Shown here: one piece after another, positions 1 through 6,209 of the stretch | Numbering within the stretch: the first letter of the stretch is position 1 | Layout of the letters: each line of letters starts with the position of its first letter | Origin: an uncultured Selenomonadales bacterium | GTDB taxonomy: Bacteria; Bacillota; Negativicutes; Selenomonadales; Selenomonadaceae | DNA: 8,222 bases | Reading direction: 5' to 3' | Assembly (NCBI GenBank): GCA_946547205.1 | Contig: CAMNPA010000038.1 | Location: 1-8,222 of the forward strand | Notes under the pieces: generated by a model | Told to the model about the DNA's origin: nothing | The model's database searches: none | Seen by the model: the letters and a program-made list of their open reading frames with translations, nothing else | Translations under genes and position numbers: made by a program

Positions 1-151
1 CGATTGCCGACCAATGCTCCTTATCGCCGCCGAAATGTTCAGCCAATGCGCCCATCGCTGAGCTGACTGCCGACGCGTGAACAAACAAATGCGGTTCCGT
101 CACGTGTTTACGTAAAATTTCTTTGGCGCGTTCCAATGTCAAAGTGCTCAT
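1..151 (-). CDS. HD-domain hydrolase-like protein, N-terminal part (runs off window)
   Basis: Only the first 50 codons are present; the gene continues past the window's left edge. The start is an ATG at 151 with an AGGAG Shine-Dalgarno at 160-164 and an 8-nt spacer. The visible N-terminus begins MSTLTLERAKEIL and contains LFVHASAVSSAMGALAEHFG (residues 22-41). This resembles the opening of small HD/HDIG-type metal-dependent phosphohydrolases, where the first His (here H25) is a metal ligand. The diagnostic HD dyad would lie just outside the window, so the family call rests on style rather than a full motif. The substrate cannot be inferred. The gene lies downstream of rpsA on the same strand but is separated from it by a heptamer array and a hairpin terminator, so it probably has its own expression or depends on read-through. 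Confidence 0.6.
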   Translation of the reverse strand, partial: MSTLTLERAKEILRKHVTEPHLFVHASAVSSAMGALAEHFGGDKEHWSAI

Positions 152-166
152 GTTAAATTCTCCTTC

Positions 167-205
167 AAAAATAAAGAGCGGGCAACTCGAAGTTACTCGC
201 TCTTT
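167..205 (-). terminator. Hairpin terminator after rpsA, just before the HD-type gene
   Basis: On the minus strand AAAGAGCG (205-198) pairs with CGCTCTTT (180-173). An inner AACT/AGTT stem (194-191 with 187-184) closes a 3-nt TCG loop, with a small internal loop between the two stems. The hairpin is followed by A and five T residues (172-167). This fits a modest intrinsic terminator for the ispH-rpsA transcript. The opposite strand also ends in TTTT, so it could work bidirectionally. It ends only two bases before the Shine-Dalgarno of the next gene. Confidence 0.55.
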
Positions 206-221
206 TAGTTTGCGTGATTAG

Positions 222-333
222 CTTTTAGGTTTTAGGTTTTAGGTTTTAGCTTTTAGCTTTTAGGTTTTAGCTTTTAGCTTTTAGGGTTTTCCTAACGACT
301 AACAGCTAACGACTAACAGCTAACAGCTAAAAC
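222..333. repeat. Gene-less heptamer array, 16 units, two inverted arms
   Basis: The block is exactly 112 bp and divides into 16 units of 7 nt with no slippage. On the plus strand there are nine units of [G/C]TTTTAG (222-284), one degenerate centre unit GGTTTTC (285-291), then six units starting CTAA: CTAACGA, CTAACAG, CTAACGA, CTAACAG, CTAACAG and CTAAAAC (292-333). The CTAA units are the inverted form of the TTAG units, so the arms can fold back on each other imperfectly. The right end CTAAAAC-CTT is identical to the right end of the cassette at 6179-6605. The array abuts the rpsA stop codon (335-337). No ORF is contained. Confidence 0.9.
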
Positions 334-334
334 C

Positions 335-1507
335 TTACTCGGCAGGAGCTTCAGCGACTTCTTCAGCTTCAACGGACGGCTGATAACGTTTGAAGTTCGC
401 GTGAGCACCTTCGCGACGAGCGCGGTTAATCGACAGGGAAATACGTTTGCGTTTCATGTCAATGCGCAGAACTTTAACCTTGACGATGTCGCCGACGGCA
501 ACAGCTTCGTCCGCATTTTCGATACGTCTGTCGCTAAGTTCGCCCATTGGAATTAAACCGTCAAAGCCCGGCTCAATTTCCATGAACGCGCCGAATTTGG
601 CAAGCTTAACGATTTTGCCTTCGATGAAGTCGCCTTCACGATAATTTTCGGCTCTGTCAAGCCACGGGTCGCGTTGAGTTTGTTTGACGGACAGAGAAAT
701 TCTGCGTGTTTCCGGGTCAATGTTCTTGACGAAAACTTCAGTCTCTTGCCCGACTTTGAGAACGTCCGACGGGTGCGAAACGCGTTCCCAAGACAAATCG
801 GAAATGTGCGCAAGACCGTCAACGCCGCCGATGTCAATGAACGCTCCGTAGTCGACGAGACGTTTGACTGTGCCGGTGAGAACGTCGCCTTCATGAATCG
901 TGCTGAAAATTTCCTGCTGTTTAGCTTCGCGTTCACGTTCGAGCAGTTGACGACGGCTCAAAACCAGACGGCGTTTGTGCGATTCAATTTCAATCGGCAG
1001 AGCTTTGACAGTCTGACCAACGTAACCGCTCAAATCTTTGACGAAGTGCAATTCCATTTGCGAGGCGGGAATAAAGCCGCGCAGTCCGTTGACGGTGGCA
1101 GTAAGTCCGCCCTTGACGACGCTGTTAATTTTCGCGTCAACCGTCTGCAAATCGTTGGAATCTTCGTCGTCATTGTGAGCTTTAATCGCGCGCAACTCGT
1201 CCCAAACGACTTCGGCATCAGCTTTGATTTTGGAAAGAACTCCGCCATTTTCGCCGCCGAGTGATTGAATGTAAACTTTGATTTTGTCGCCTTGCTTGAC
1301 GACGTCTTCCGCCGAATCAGGCTCCGGATAAGCGAGCTCTTTCTTCGGGATGGCAATTTCCTGCTTGTAACCTATGTCGACGTAGGCTTCGTCGCGATTG
1401 ACCAATACAACGGTGCCTTCGACTACTTCGTGTTCGTGAATGTCCTTGAACCCTTCAGACTCTTCAAGCCAATTACCCATATCCTCGTTTTTCAAATCCT
1501 CTGACAC
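335..1507 (-). CDS. rpsA: 30S ribosomal protein S1 (four S1 domains)
   Basis: Ribosomal protein S1 binds mRNA on the 30S subunit and helps recruit and unfold messages. The 390-residue product has four S1/OB-fold repeats at roughly residues 28-97, 121-186, 207-275 and 292-361, then an acidic, Ala-rich tail (SVEAEEVAEAPAE). The third and fourth repeats are the most canonical (VDYGAFIDIGGVDGLAHISDLSW; KFGAFMEI...GLIPMGELS). Four domains is shorter than the six-domain E. coli protein and typical of Firmicutes S1 proteins. The start is a GTG at 1507, chosen because GGGGAGG (1524-1518) lies 10 nt upstream. The start lies inside the ispH end, giving a 16-nt overlap in a different frame, so translational coupling is likely. 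The heptamer array begins directly after the TAA stop. Confidence 0.95.
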   Translation of the reverse strand: MSEDLKNEDMGNWLEESEGFKDIHEHEVVEGTVVLVNRDEAYVDIGYKQEIAIPKKELAYPEPDSAEDVVKQGDKIKVYIQSLGGENGGVLSKIKADAEVVWDELRAIKAHNDDEDSNDLQTVDAKINSVVKGGLTATVNGLRGFIPASQMELHFVKDLSGYVGQTVKALPIEIESHKRRLVLSRRQLLEREREAKQQEIFSTIHEGDVLTGTVKRLVDYGAFIDIGGVDGLAHISDLSWERVSHPSDVLKVGQETEVFVKNIDPETRRISLSVKQTQRDPWLDRAENYREGDFIEGKIVKLAKFGAFMEIEPGFDGLIPMGELSDRRIENADEAVAVGDIVKVKVLRIDMKRKRISLSINRARREGAHANFKRYQPSVEAEEVAEAPAE

Positions 1508-2313
1508 TGTTTATAAACCTCCCCGATAATCCAGTCCGGCGTTGAGGCTCCGGCTGTGATACCGACCTTGTCGGCATTATCTAACCATGCGGGCTTAAGT
1601 TCTGCGGCAGTCTCGATGTGGTAAGTCTTGCATTTGCTTTTGCAAAGTTGCGCAAGGCGCGTGGTGTTTGCGCTGTTTCTTCCGCCGATGACGAGCATAA
1701 CGTCGACTTTGGACGCAAGCTCAAGTGCTGCTTTTTGTCTTTGATCCGTTGCCGTGCATATGGTGCGCAGGATTCTGATGTCGTGCGATTTTTCCAGCAA
1801 GTGCGCAACTATCTTGACGAAGTTTTCGCCGCTTACCGTCGTTTGAGAGACGATGCCGAGCTTTTCACAGGGCGGAAAATTTTTTGCGTCCTCTTCCGTC
1901 TCCAAAATAATCGCGCGCTTGTTTGACCATTCAAAAATGCTTTTGACTTCGGGATGATTTTTTTCGCCGATGATGACAACTTGCCTGCCGTCTTGCGCCA
2001 ATTCTTTTGCCGATAACTGCGCTTTCTTCACGTGCGGACATGTTGCGTCGACGACGTTCAAACCTTTTGCCTTTGCATTTTCATAGACCTGCGGACCCAC
2101 GCCGTGTGAGCGAATTATTATCGTGCCCTCCTCCATCGCCGTCAAATCTTCGACCGTGCCGACTCCTTCGGCTTGCAGTCTTTCGACCATCTGCGGATTG
2201 TGGATTATGGGTCCCAATGTGCAACTTTTCCCATCCGCGTGTTCTCTGGCAATTTTTATCGCCCGCTTGACGCCGTAGCAAAATCCCAAGTACTCCGATA
2301 AAATGACTTGCAT
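1492..2313 (-). CDS. ispH: 4-hydroxy-3-methylbut-2-enyl diphosphate reductase (IspH/LytB)
   Basis: IspH is the last enzyme of the MEP isoprenoid pathway. It reductively dehydroxylates HMBPP to IPP and DMAPP with a [4Fe-4S] cluster in the cytoplasm. The 273-residue product has the three cluster cysteines C12 (GFCYGV), C92 (DATCPHV) and C186 (RTICTAT). It also has the substrate-pocket residues H38 (IIHNP), H70 (RSHGVG), H120 and E122 (NHPEV), the SQTT segment and GGRNSANT, plus a C-terminal TAGASTPDWII. The ATG at 2313 is preferred: it begins MQVILSEYLGFCYG like other family members and has AGGTGG (2324-2319) 5 nt upstream. A longer in-frame version from a TTG at 2376 adds 21 unlikely residues. 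It forms an operon with rpsA, whose ribosome binding site is encoded within the last ispH codons. Confidence 0.96.
   Translation of the reverse strand: MQVILSEYLGFCYGVKRAIKIAREHADGKSCTLGPIIHNPQMVERLQAEGVGTVEDLTAMEEGTIIIRSHGVGPQVYENAKAKGLNVVDATCPHVKKAQLSAKELAQDGRQVVIIGEKNHPEVKSIFEWSNKRAIILETEEDAKNFPPCEKLGIVSQTTVSGENFVKIVAHLLEKSHDIRILRTICTATDQRQKAALELASKVDVMLVIGGRNSANTTRLAQLCKSKCKTYHIETAAELKPAWLDNADKVGITAGASTPDWIIGEVYKQCQRI
1518..1524 (-). promoter_or_regulatory. Shine-Dalgarno for rpsA, inside ispH
   Basis: GGGGAGG on the minus strand lies 10 nt before the rpsA GTG. It is made from the codons for Gly-Glu-Val near the IspH C-terminus (IIGEVYKQCQRI). It decides the GTG start over the in-frame ATG nine codons later, which has no comparable site. 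Confidence 0.8.
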
Positions 2314-2318
2314 AACTA

Positions 2319-2324
2319 CCACCT
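2319..2324 (-). promoter_or_regulatory. Shine-Dalgarno deciding the ispH start
   Basis: AGGTGG precedes the ATG at 2313 with a 5-nt spacer. The in-frame ATG five codons upstream (2328) has no purine-rich site before it, and the TTG at 2376 would add residues not expected in IspH. Confidence 0.65.
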
Positions 2325-2406
2325 GCATGATTGGTTTTGACAAATGCGCGCGCCTTGACGCCGCTTTAAAAAACAAAAATCCTCAACCTGCCAATAACCG
2401 CCGCTT

Positions 2407-2435
2407 AGTTTATCATAATCATTTTTTGCAGGCAA
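2407..2435 (-). promoter_or_regulatory. Candidate promoter for ispH-rpsA
   Basis: Minus strand: -35-like TTGCCT (2435-2430), a 17-nt spacer, and -10-like TAAACT (2412-2407) preceded by TGA (2415-2413), which gives an extended -10 (TGnTAAACT). It lies about 94 nt upstream of the ispH start and just after the toxin relic. The hexamers match the sigma-70/sigma-A consensus at 4 of 6 positions each. This was a visual match only. Confidence 0.5.
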
Positions 2436-2440
2436 CAATT

Positions 2441-2563
2441 TTAAGAAAATTTTTTCGCAAAATCATGTTTGATACGTTCGGGCTTGCCAATGCCGTTTAA
2501 CGCGCCGTCACGTTCAAGACTTTGCAGGAGCTGATTGATTCTGCGCAAAGTTTTGCTGTCTTT
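2441..2563 (-). pseudogene. YoeB/Txe-family toxin relic (N- and C-terminally truncated)
   Basis: Directly after the murC-ddl TGA, in the same frame, 40 codons run to a TAA at 2441-2443. They encode KTLRRINQLLQSLERDG and GIGKPERIKHDF. This closely resembles the middle of YoeB/Txe mRNA-interferase toxins, where a K-x-x-KIN-x-LI helix is followed by G-x-GKPE-x-LKH. The catalytic Glu of GKPE is present. The N-terminal strand (WSxxAWxDYLYW type) and the whole C-terminal half with catalytic Arg, His and the terminal Tyr are missing, and no start codon or ribosome binding site is seen. No YefM-type antitoxin is visible. It is most likely a dead remnant. An alternative is that it could be appended to Ddl by stop-codon read-through, which is improbable. 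Confidence 0.7.
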
Positions 2564-4888
2564 TCAGAAGTCGGCGAGCGCAAGAATTTTTTCGCACAGC
2601 TCCGGGAATTCAATGCCTGCCGCACGTGCCGCGTCCGGGACAAGTGAAGTCTCCGTCATGCCGGGAATGGAATTGACTTCGATAATGTACGGAACGTTCT
2701 CTTCCGAAAGCATCATATCAACGCGAGCGACACCTGCGCATTTGCACAACTTGAACGCCGCAACTGCCAACTTTTGAACTTCGGCGGTGACTTCGTCGGA
2801 CAGCTGCGCGGGAACAATGTGCGTTGACATGCCTTTAGTGTATTTGGATTTGTAGTCGTAGCGACCTGTCGTCGTGGTGATTTCGATTATCGGAAGAGCC
2901 TCGGCGTCGTCTTCATCGCCACAAACCGCAACCGTCAATTCGCGACCTTTGATGAATTCCTCAACGAGAATTTCATTGCCGTAAGAAAACGCTTCGTCAA
3001 TCGCTTCGTCAATGTCCTCGGCACGTTCGACAATCGTCACGCCAATACTTGAGCCTTGCGAATCAGCTTTAATGACGACGGGCAAGCCGAAATTTTTTTC
3101 AATCTCTGCGACAAGTTCTCTGCACCTGTCAATTTCGCGGTAGACGACAAATCGCGGCGTGGACAAGTCGGCAGACTGTAGTAAACGTTTCGTGGAGACT
3201 TTATCCATCGTCAACGCGGCGGCAAGTACTCCCGAGCCGGTGTAGGGAATTTTCAGCATGTCAAGCGTGCCCTGAATCAAACCGTCCTCGCCGTAGCGAC
3301 CGTGCACAGCGTTAAAGACAATGCCGCAATCTTTGGCGCGAATGTCGGCGGCAAAAGTCTGCGGATTGAGTTCCATCAGCTCGACGTTGTAATTTTTCGA
3401 TTTGAGCGCGTCAACGATAGCTTTGCCTGTGCGCCGTGAAACTTCAGCTTCAGTCGACGTGCCGCCACACACGACGACAATTTTTTTGCGGCGTTCATCT
3501 TCCTTGAGCAGTTCCAAAAGTTCTTCGCCCGTCTGATAAATATCGCCCGCACCCATCGTGATGACCAAATCGCCCGGCGACAACTGATCTTTGACGGCGG
3601 CGGCAATGTCTTCGCGCTTGGGAATGTAGCTCACGGCTTGATTGGTCGTCTGCAAAACTTCACGCAAGATTGATTCGCCACTGACGCCGGAAATTTTTTC
3701 CTCGCCCGCAGAATAAACGTCCGTCAAAATCAACGTGTCCGCCTCACGAAATGCACCGCCGAATTCTTTCAGCAAAAGTTGCGTTCTGGAATATCTGTGC
3801 GGCTGAAAAATGCAAACGAGTTTGTGCGGCTTAGTCTCGCGTGCGGCTTTCAACGTCGCGGCAATTTCCGTCGGGTGGTGTGCGTAATCGTCGACGACCA
3901 AAATATTTCTGACGCGCCCTTTGACTTGGAAACGACGTTTCGCGCCGTGGAATGTGCTTAGACCTTCAGCGATTTTGTTAAAGCTCACGCCGACTTCAAG
4001 AGCGGTTGCGATTGTTGCCAATGCGTTCAAGACGTTGTGCCGTCCGTGAATTGCCAGCTGAATTTTGCCGAGAATCTCGTCGCCGTGCACCGCGTCAAAA
4101 ATTATGCCCTTGGTCGTCGTGCGAATGTTGCGCGCCGTGAAGTCCGCCTCGTGGTCAATCGCGTAGGAAATAATTTTGCGGTCAATGTCTTTGGCAAGCC
4201 CGCGCAGGTTTTCGTTGTCGTAGCAGAGAATTGCAATGCCGTCGTCGCGATTGATGTTCTCGATAAAAATTTTGAACGCCGCAAGAATTCTCTCGATTGT
4301 GCCGTAATGGTCAAGGTGATCGTCTTCAATGTTGGTAACGACAGCGATTTTCGGTTTGAGCGTGACAAATGAGCCGTCGCTTTCATCAGCCTCGGTGACA
4401 AGCCAATCGCTCGTGCCCAAAATCGCGCCCGTGCCCAAGTCCGTCGATTCGCCGCCAATGATAATCGTCGGGTCAACATCCGCGCTGTGAAGAACGTAGC
4501 CGATCATTGAAGTTGTAGTCGTCTTGCCGTGAGAACCTGCGACAGCGATGCCGCGTTTTGCGTTGAGCAGATAAGCGTTGATGTCGGAACGGTGAAGTTT
4601 CGGGATTTTGAATTTGCCCGCCGCAACGACTTCGGGATTGTCCGTCGGTATGGCTGACGAGCAAACAACGGCGTCAACGGGATTGCCTTTGTCGTCGAGA
4701 ATGTTTTTGGCTTTGTGCCCGACGAAAATTCTTGCGCCGAGGTTGCGCAGCATTTCCAACGTCGCGGAGTCTTTCATATCCGAGCCGCTGACTTCCAGCC
4801 CGCGTTCAATCAAAATTTTGGCAAGCGCGCTCATTCCCACGCCGCCGATACCAATGAAATGAAATTTCTTCAAGCCGTCAAGTTTCAA
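2564..4888 (-). CDS. murC-ddl: MurC-Ddl fusion: UDP-MurNAc--L-Ala ligase / D-Ala--D-Ala ligase
   Basis: One 774-residue chain joins two cytoplasmic ATP-dependent ligases of peptidoglycan precursor synthesis. MurC (about 1-462) adds L-Ala to UDP-MurNAc; Ddl (about 468-774) makes D-Ala-D-Ala for MurF. MurC features: GIGGVGMSA near residue 13, P-loop GSHGKTTTT (118-126), EADESDGSF (166-174), NIEDDHLDHY (187-196), HGRHNVLNA (281-289), DDYAHHPTE (333-341) and FQPHRYSR (361-368). Ddl ATP-grasp features: GGTSTEAEVS (474-483), NAVHGRYGEDG (526-536), IKADSQGSSIGV (606-617), EEFIKGRELTV (643-653) and EVNSIPGMTETSLVP (737-751). The omega-loop Tyr (YDYKSKY) suggests D-Ala-D-Ala rather than D-Ala-D-Lac. 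The TTG start at 4888 follows AGGAGG by 9 nt. The upstream in-frame extension would translate a short repeat and is rejected. The same domain order is known in Chlamydia. Confidence 0.95.
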   Translation of the reverse strand: MKLDGLKKFHFIGIGGVGMSALAKILIERGLEVSGSDMKDSATLEMLRNLGARIFVGHKAKNILDDKGNPVDAVVCSSAIPTDNPEVVAAGKFKIPKLHRSDINAYLLNAKRGIAVAGSHGKTTTTSMIGYVLHSADVDPTIIIGGESTDLGTGAILGTSDWLVTEADESDGSFVTLKPKIAVVTNIEDDHLDHYGTIERILAAFKIFIENINRDDGIAILCYDNENLRGLAKDIDRKIISYAIDHEADFTARNIRTTTKGIIFDAVHGDEILGKIQLAIHGRHNVLNALATIATALEVGVSFNKIAEGLSTFHGAKRRFQVKGRVRNILVVDDYAHHPTEIAATLKAARETKPHKLVCIFQPHRYSRTQLLLKEFGGAFREADTLILTDVYSAGEEKISGVSGESILREVLQTTNQAVSYIPKREDIAAAVKDQLSPGDLVITMGAGDIYQTGEELLELLKEDERRKKIVVVCGGTSTEAEVSRRTGKAIVDALKSKNYNVELMELNPQTFAADIRAKDCGIVFNAVHGRYGEDGLIQGTLDMLKIPYTGSGVLAAALTMDKVSTKRLLQSADLSTPRFVVYREIDRCRELVAEIEKNFGLPVVIKADSQGSSIGVTIVERAEDIDEAIDEAFSYGNEILVEEFIKGRELTVAVCGDEDDAEALPIIEITTTTGRYDYKSKYTKGMSTHIVPAQLSDEVTAEVQKLAVAAFKLCKCAGVARVDMMLSEENVPYIIEVNSIPGMTETSLVPDAARAAGIEFPELCEKILALADF

Positions 4889-4897
4889 ATTAATTTT

Positions 4898-4903
4898 CCT
4901 CCT
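4898..4903 (-). promoter_or_regulatory. Shine-Dalgarno deciding the TTG start of murC-ddl
   Basis: A perfect AGGAGG on the minus strand sits 9 nt before TTG 4888. That start puts the nucleotide-binding GIGGVGMSA about a dozen residues from the N-terminus, as expected for MurC. No ATG lies nearby in frame. Confidence 0.8.
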
Positions 4904-4913
4904 GTTTAAAAAG

Positions 4914-4941
4914 CAATTAATAATGCGCAATGCGCAATTAA
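4914..4941. repeat. Short AT-rich heptamer repeat in the murG/murC-ddl gap
   Basis: Four consecutive 7-nt units on the plus strand: CAATTAA, TAATGCG, CAATGCG, CAATTAA. TGCGCA, itself a palindrome, occurs twice 7 nt apart, and the whole block is nearly a palindrome flanked by AATTAA. The sequence differs from the GTTTTAG family, but the 7-nt period and intergenic position are shared. It lies immediately upstream of the murC-ddl ribosome binding site. Confidence 0.6.
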
Positions 4942-5050
4942 AATTCCGTGTCACATAAATCAACCAAGACTTTTCGTATATCTTTCCACCGCAGCCCTTT
5001 CCCATGCGCAACTTTCAAACGGAATCATTGCCGGATTTTCATAATTACTC
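4942..5050 (-). other. Remainder of the 162-nt murG-murC/ddl intergenic leader
   Basis: Unusually long for neighbouring mur genes on one strand. After the murG TAG a GGAG motif precedes ATG AAA ATC CGG CAA TGA, a five-residue ORF with a good ribosome binding site. A second 22-codon ORF (ATG 5028 to TGA 4960) has no such site. No recognisable domain, convincing promoter or terminator was seen. It may be decayed coding DNA. Confidence 0.35.
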
Positions 5051-6157
5051 CTAAGTCAAGCTCAAAATGATGTCTGCAATTTCGTTCGCGGCATTCGGTT
5101 TGCCCAATGACAAACTCGCTTGAGCCATGCGTTTCAATTCATCGGGCGAAGATAACAGCTCGTTCAAGGTCGCCGATAAAGTTTCTGCCGTCAAATTTTT
5201 GTTGAGAATCATGCGCGCCGCTCCGACTTCGACAAGTGCTCGCGCGTTGAATTCTTGATGATTCTCTGCCGCAAACGGATACGGTATCAAAATCGCGGGA
5301 ATGCCTTTTGCCGTCAACTCTGCCAAACCTGTCGCACCTGCGCGGAAAATTGCAAGGTCAGCCATCGCCATTGCCGTCGGCATATCGTAAAGATAAGGGA
5401 CGACTTTCACATTGTCGAGAGCGTCCAAATTCAAGCCCGCGTCGCGCAATTTTTTCGTGACGGAATCGAATTCGCCTTTGCCCGTGACGTGAAGGAATTG
5501 CGCAGAATTTTTTTGAGCCGCAGATTTTAAAACGCCAATCATTGCGTCGTTGATTGAACGTGCACCGCGTGAGCCGCCCGAAATTAAAACAATCGGTTTG
5601 TCGTCCGTGAAGTTGAATTGCTTGAGCCCGTCAGACTTTTTCGCCGCGAGGACTGCCTTGCGAATCGGGTTGCCCGTGTAAGTCGTCTTATCGGCAGGAA
5701 AATTTTTCAGCGCGTCACGAGTTCCGACGGCTATCTTGTCGACGAACTTTGACAGGATTTTATTCGTGATGCCCGCAACGGCGTTTTGCTCTTGAATCAG
5801 CGTGGGAACTTTCATCAAGCTTGCGGCAAGAAGAATCGGTCCGCAAACATAGCCGCCGGTGCCGACGACAACATTCGGCTTGAAGTTTTTGACGATGTCC
5901 GAGGCGCGTTTAATGCTCATGATGGCGTTTGCGGCGCGAGAAATATTTTCCAGCGTGAAATGACGTTCAAAGCCGCCTTCCAACTTGAGAGCAGTAAAAT
6001 TTATTCCGGCTTTGGGAACAATGTCAGCCTCAAGACCTTTTTCCGTGCCGACGTAGAGAAATTCAGCGTCCGCGCGTTTTGATTTGATTGCGTCAATGAG
6101 CGTGAGCGCAGGATAAATGTGACCGCCTGTGCCGCCGCCCGATACTATCAGTTTCAT
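5051..6157 (-). CDS. murG: UDP-GlcNAc:lipid I N-acetylglucosaminyltransferase MurG
   Basis: MurG is a GT-B fold glycosyltransferase on the inner face of the cytoplasmic membrane. It transfers GlcNAc from UDP-GlcNAc to lipid I to make lipid II. The 368-residue product is full length. Seen motifs: glycine loop GGGTGGH (7-13), GTGGYVCGP (99-107), QEQN (122-125), GNP (162-164), the second glycine loop SGGSRGARSIN (193-203), the UDP-GlcNAc binding RAGATGLAEL (272-281) and PYPFAAENHQ (292-301). The residue before RAGA is Phe where Ser is usual. The start is ATG 6157; the best ribosome binding site is AGAGG at 6174-6170 with a long 12-nt spacer. It lies downstream of murD, separated from it by the S23 cassette, whose inner edge is about 22 bp before the murG start. 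Confidence 0.96.
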   Translation of the reverse strand: MKLIVSGGGTGGHIYPALTLIDAIKSKRADAEFLYVGTEKGLEADIVPKAGINFTALKLEGGFERHFTLENISRAANAIMSIKRASDIVKNFKPNVVVGTGGYVCGPILLAASLMKVPTLIQEQNAVAGITNKILSKFVDKIAVGTRDALKNFPADKTTYTGNPIRKAVLAAKKSDGLKQFNFTDDKPIVLISGGSRGARSINDAMIGVLKSAAQKNSAQFLHVTGKGEFDSVTKKLRDAGLNLDALDNVKVVPYLYDMPTAMAMADLAIFRAGATGLAELTAKGIPAILIPYPFAAENHQEFNARALVEVGAARMILNKNLTAETLSATLNELLSSPDELKRMAQASLSLGKPNAANEIADIILSLT

Positions 6158-6181
6158 TTTTTACTTTTGCCTCTTTTTAAG

Positions 6182-6209
6182 GTTTTAGGTTTTAGGTTTT
6201 AGCTTTTAG
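6182..6209. repeat. Left heptamer array of the S23 cassette
   Basis: Four 7-nt units on the plus strand: GTTTTAG three times, then CTTTTAG. The S23 gene's TAA stop (6206-6208) lies inside the last unit. Confidence 0.85.

Noticed and set aside
222..333. Could the repeat array be a CRISPR?
   Set aside because: The units are 7 nt, directly adjacent and without spacers. Two arms are inverted relative to each other and no cas genes are near.
674..1264. Long plus-strand ORF of 196 codons opposite rpsA
   Set aside because: It is antisense to a clear, full-length S1 protein. The translation is low-complexity and matches no family; the length is a by-product of the rpsA codon pattern.
1492..1507. 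IspH-S1 fused protein
   Set aside because: The two ORFs are in different frames and ispH has its own TGA; no slippery sequence is visible in the overlap.
2314..2376. N-terminal extension of IspH from the TTG at 2376
   Set aside because: IspH proteins begin a few residues before the first cluster cysteine; the added 21 residues show no similarity and the ATG at 2313 has its own site.
4889..5011. N-terminal extension of MurC-Ddl to 5011
   Set aside because: The extra 41 residues translate the heptamer repeat and leader. The TTG at 4888 has a perfect AGGAGG and matches the expected MurC N-terminus.
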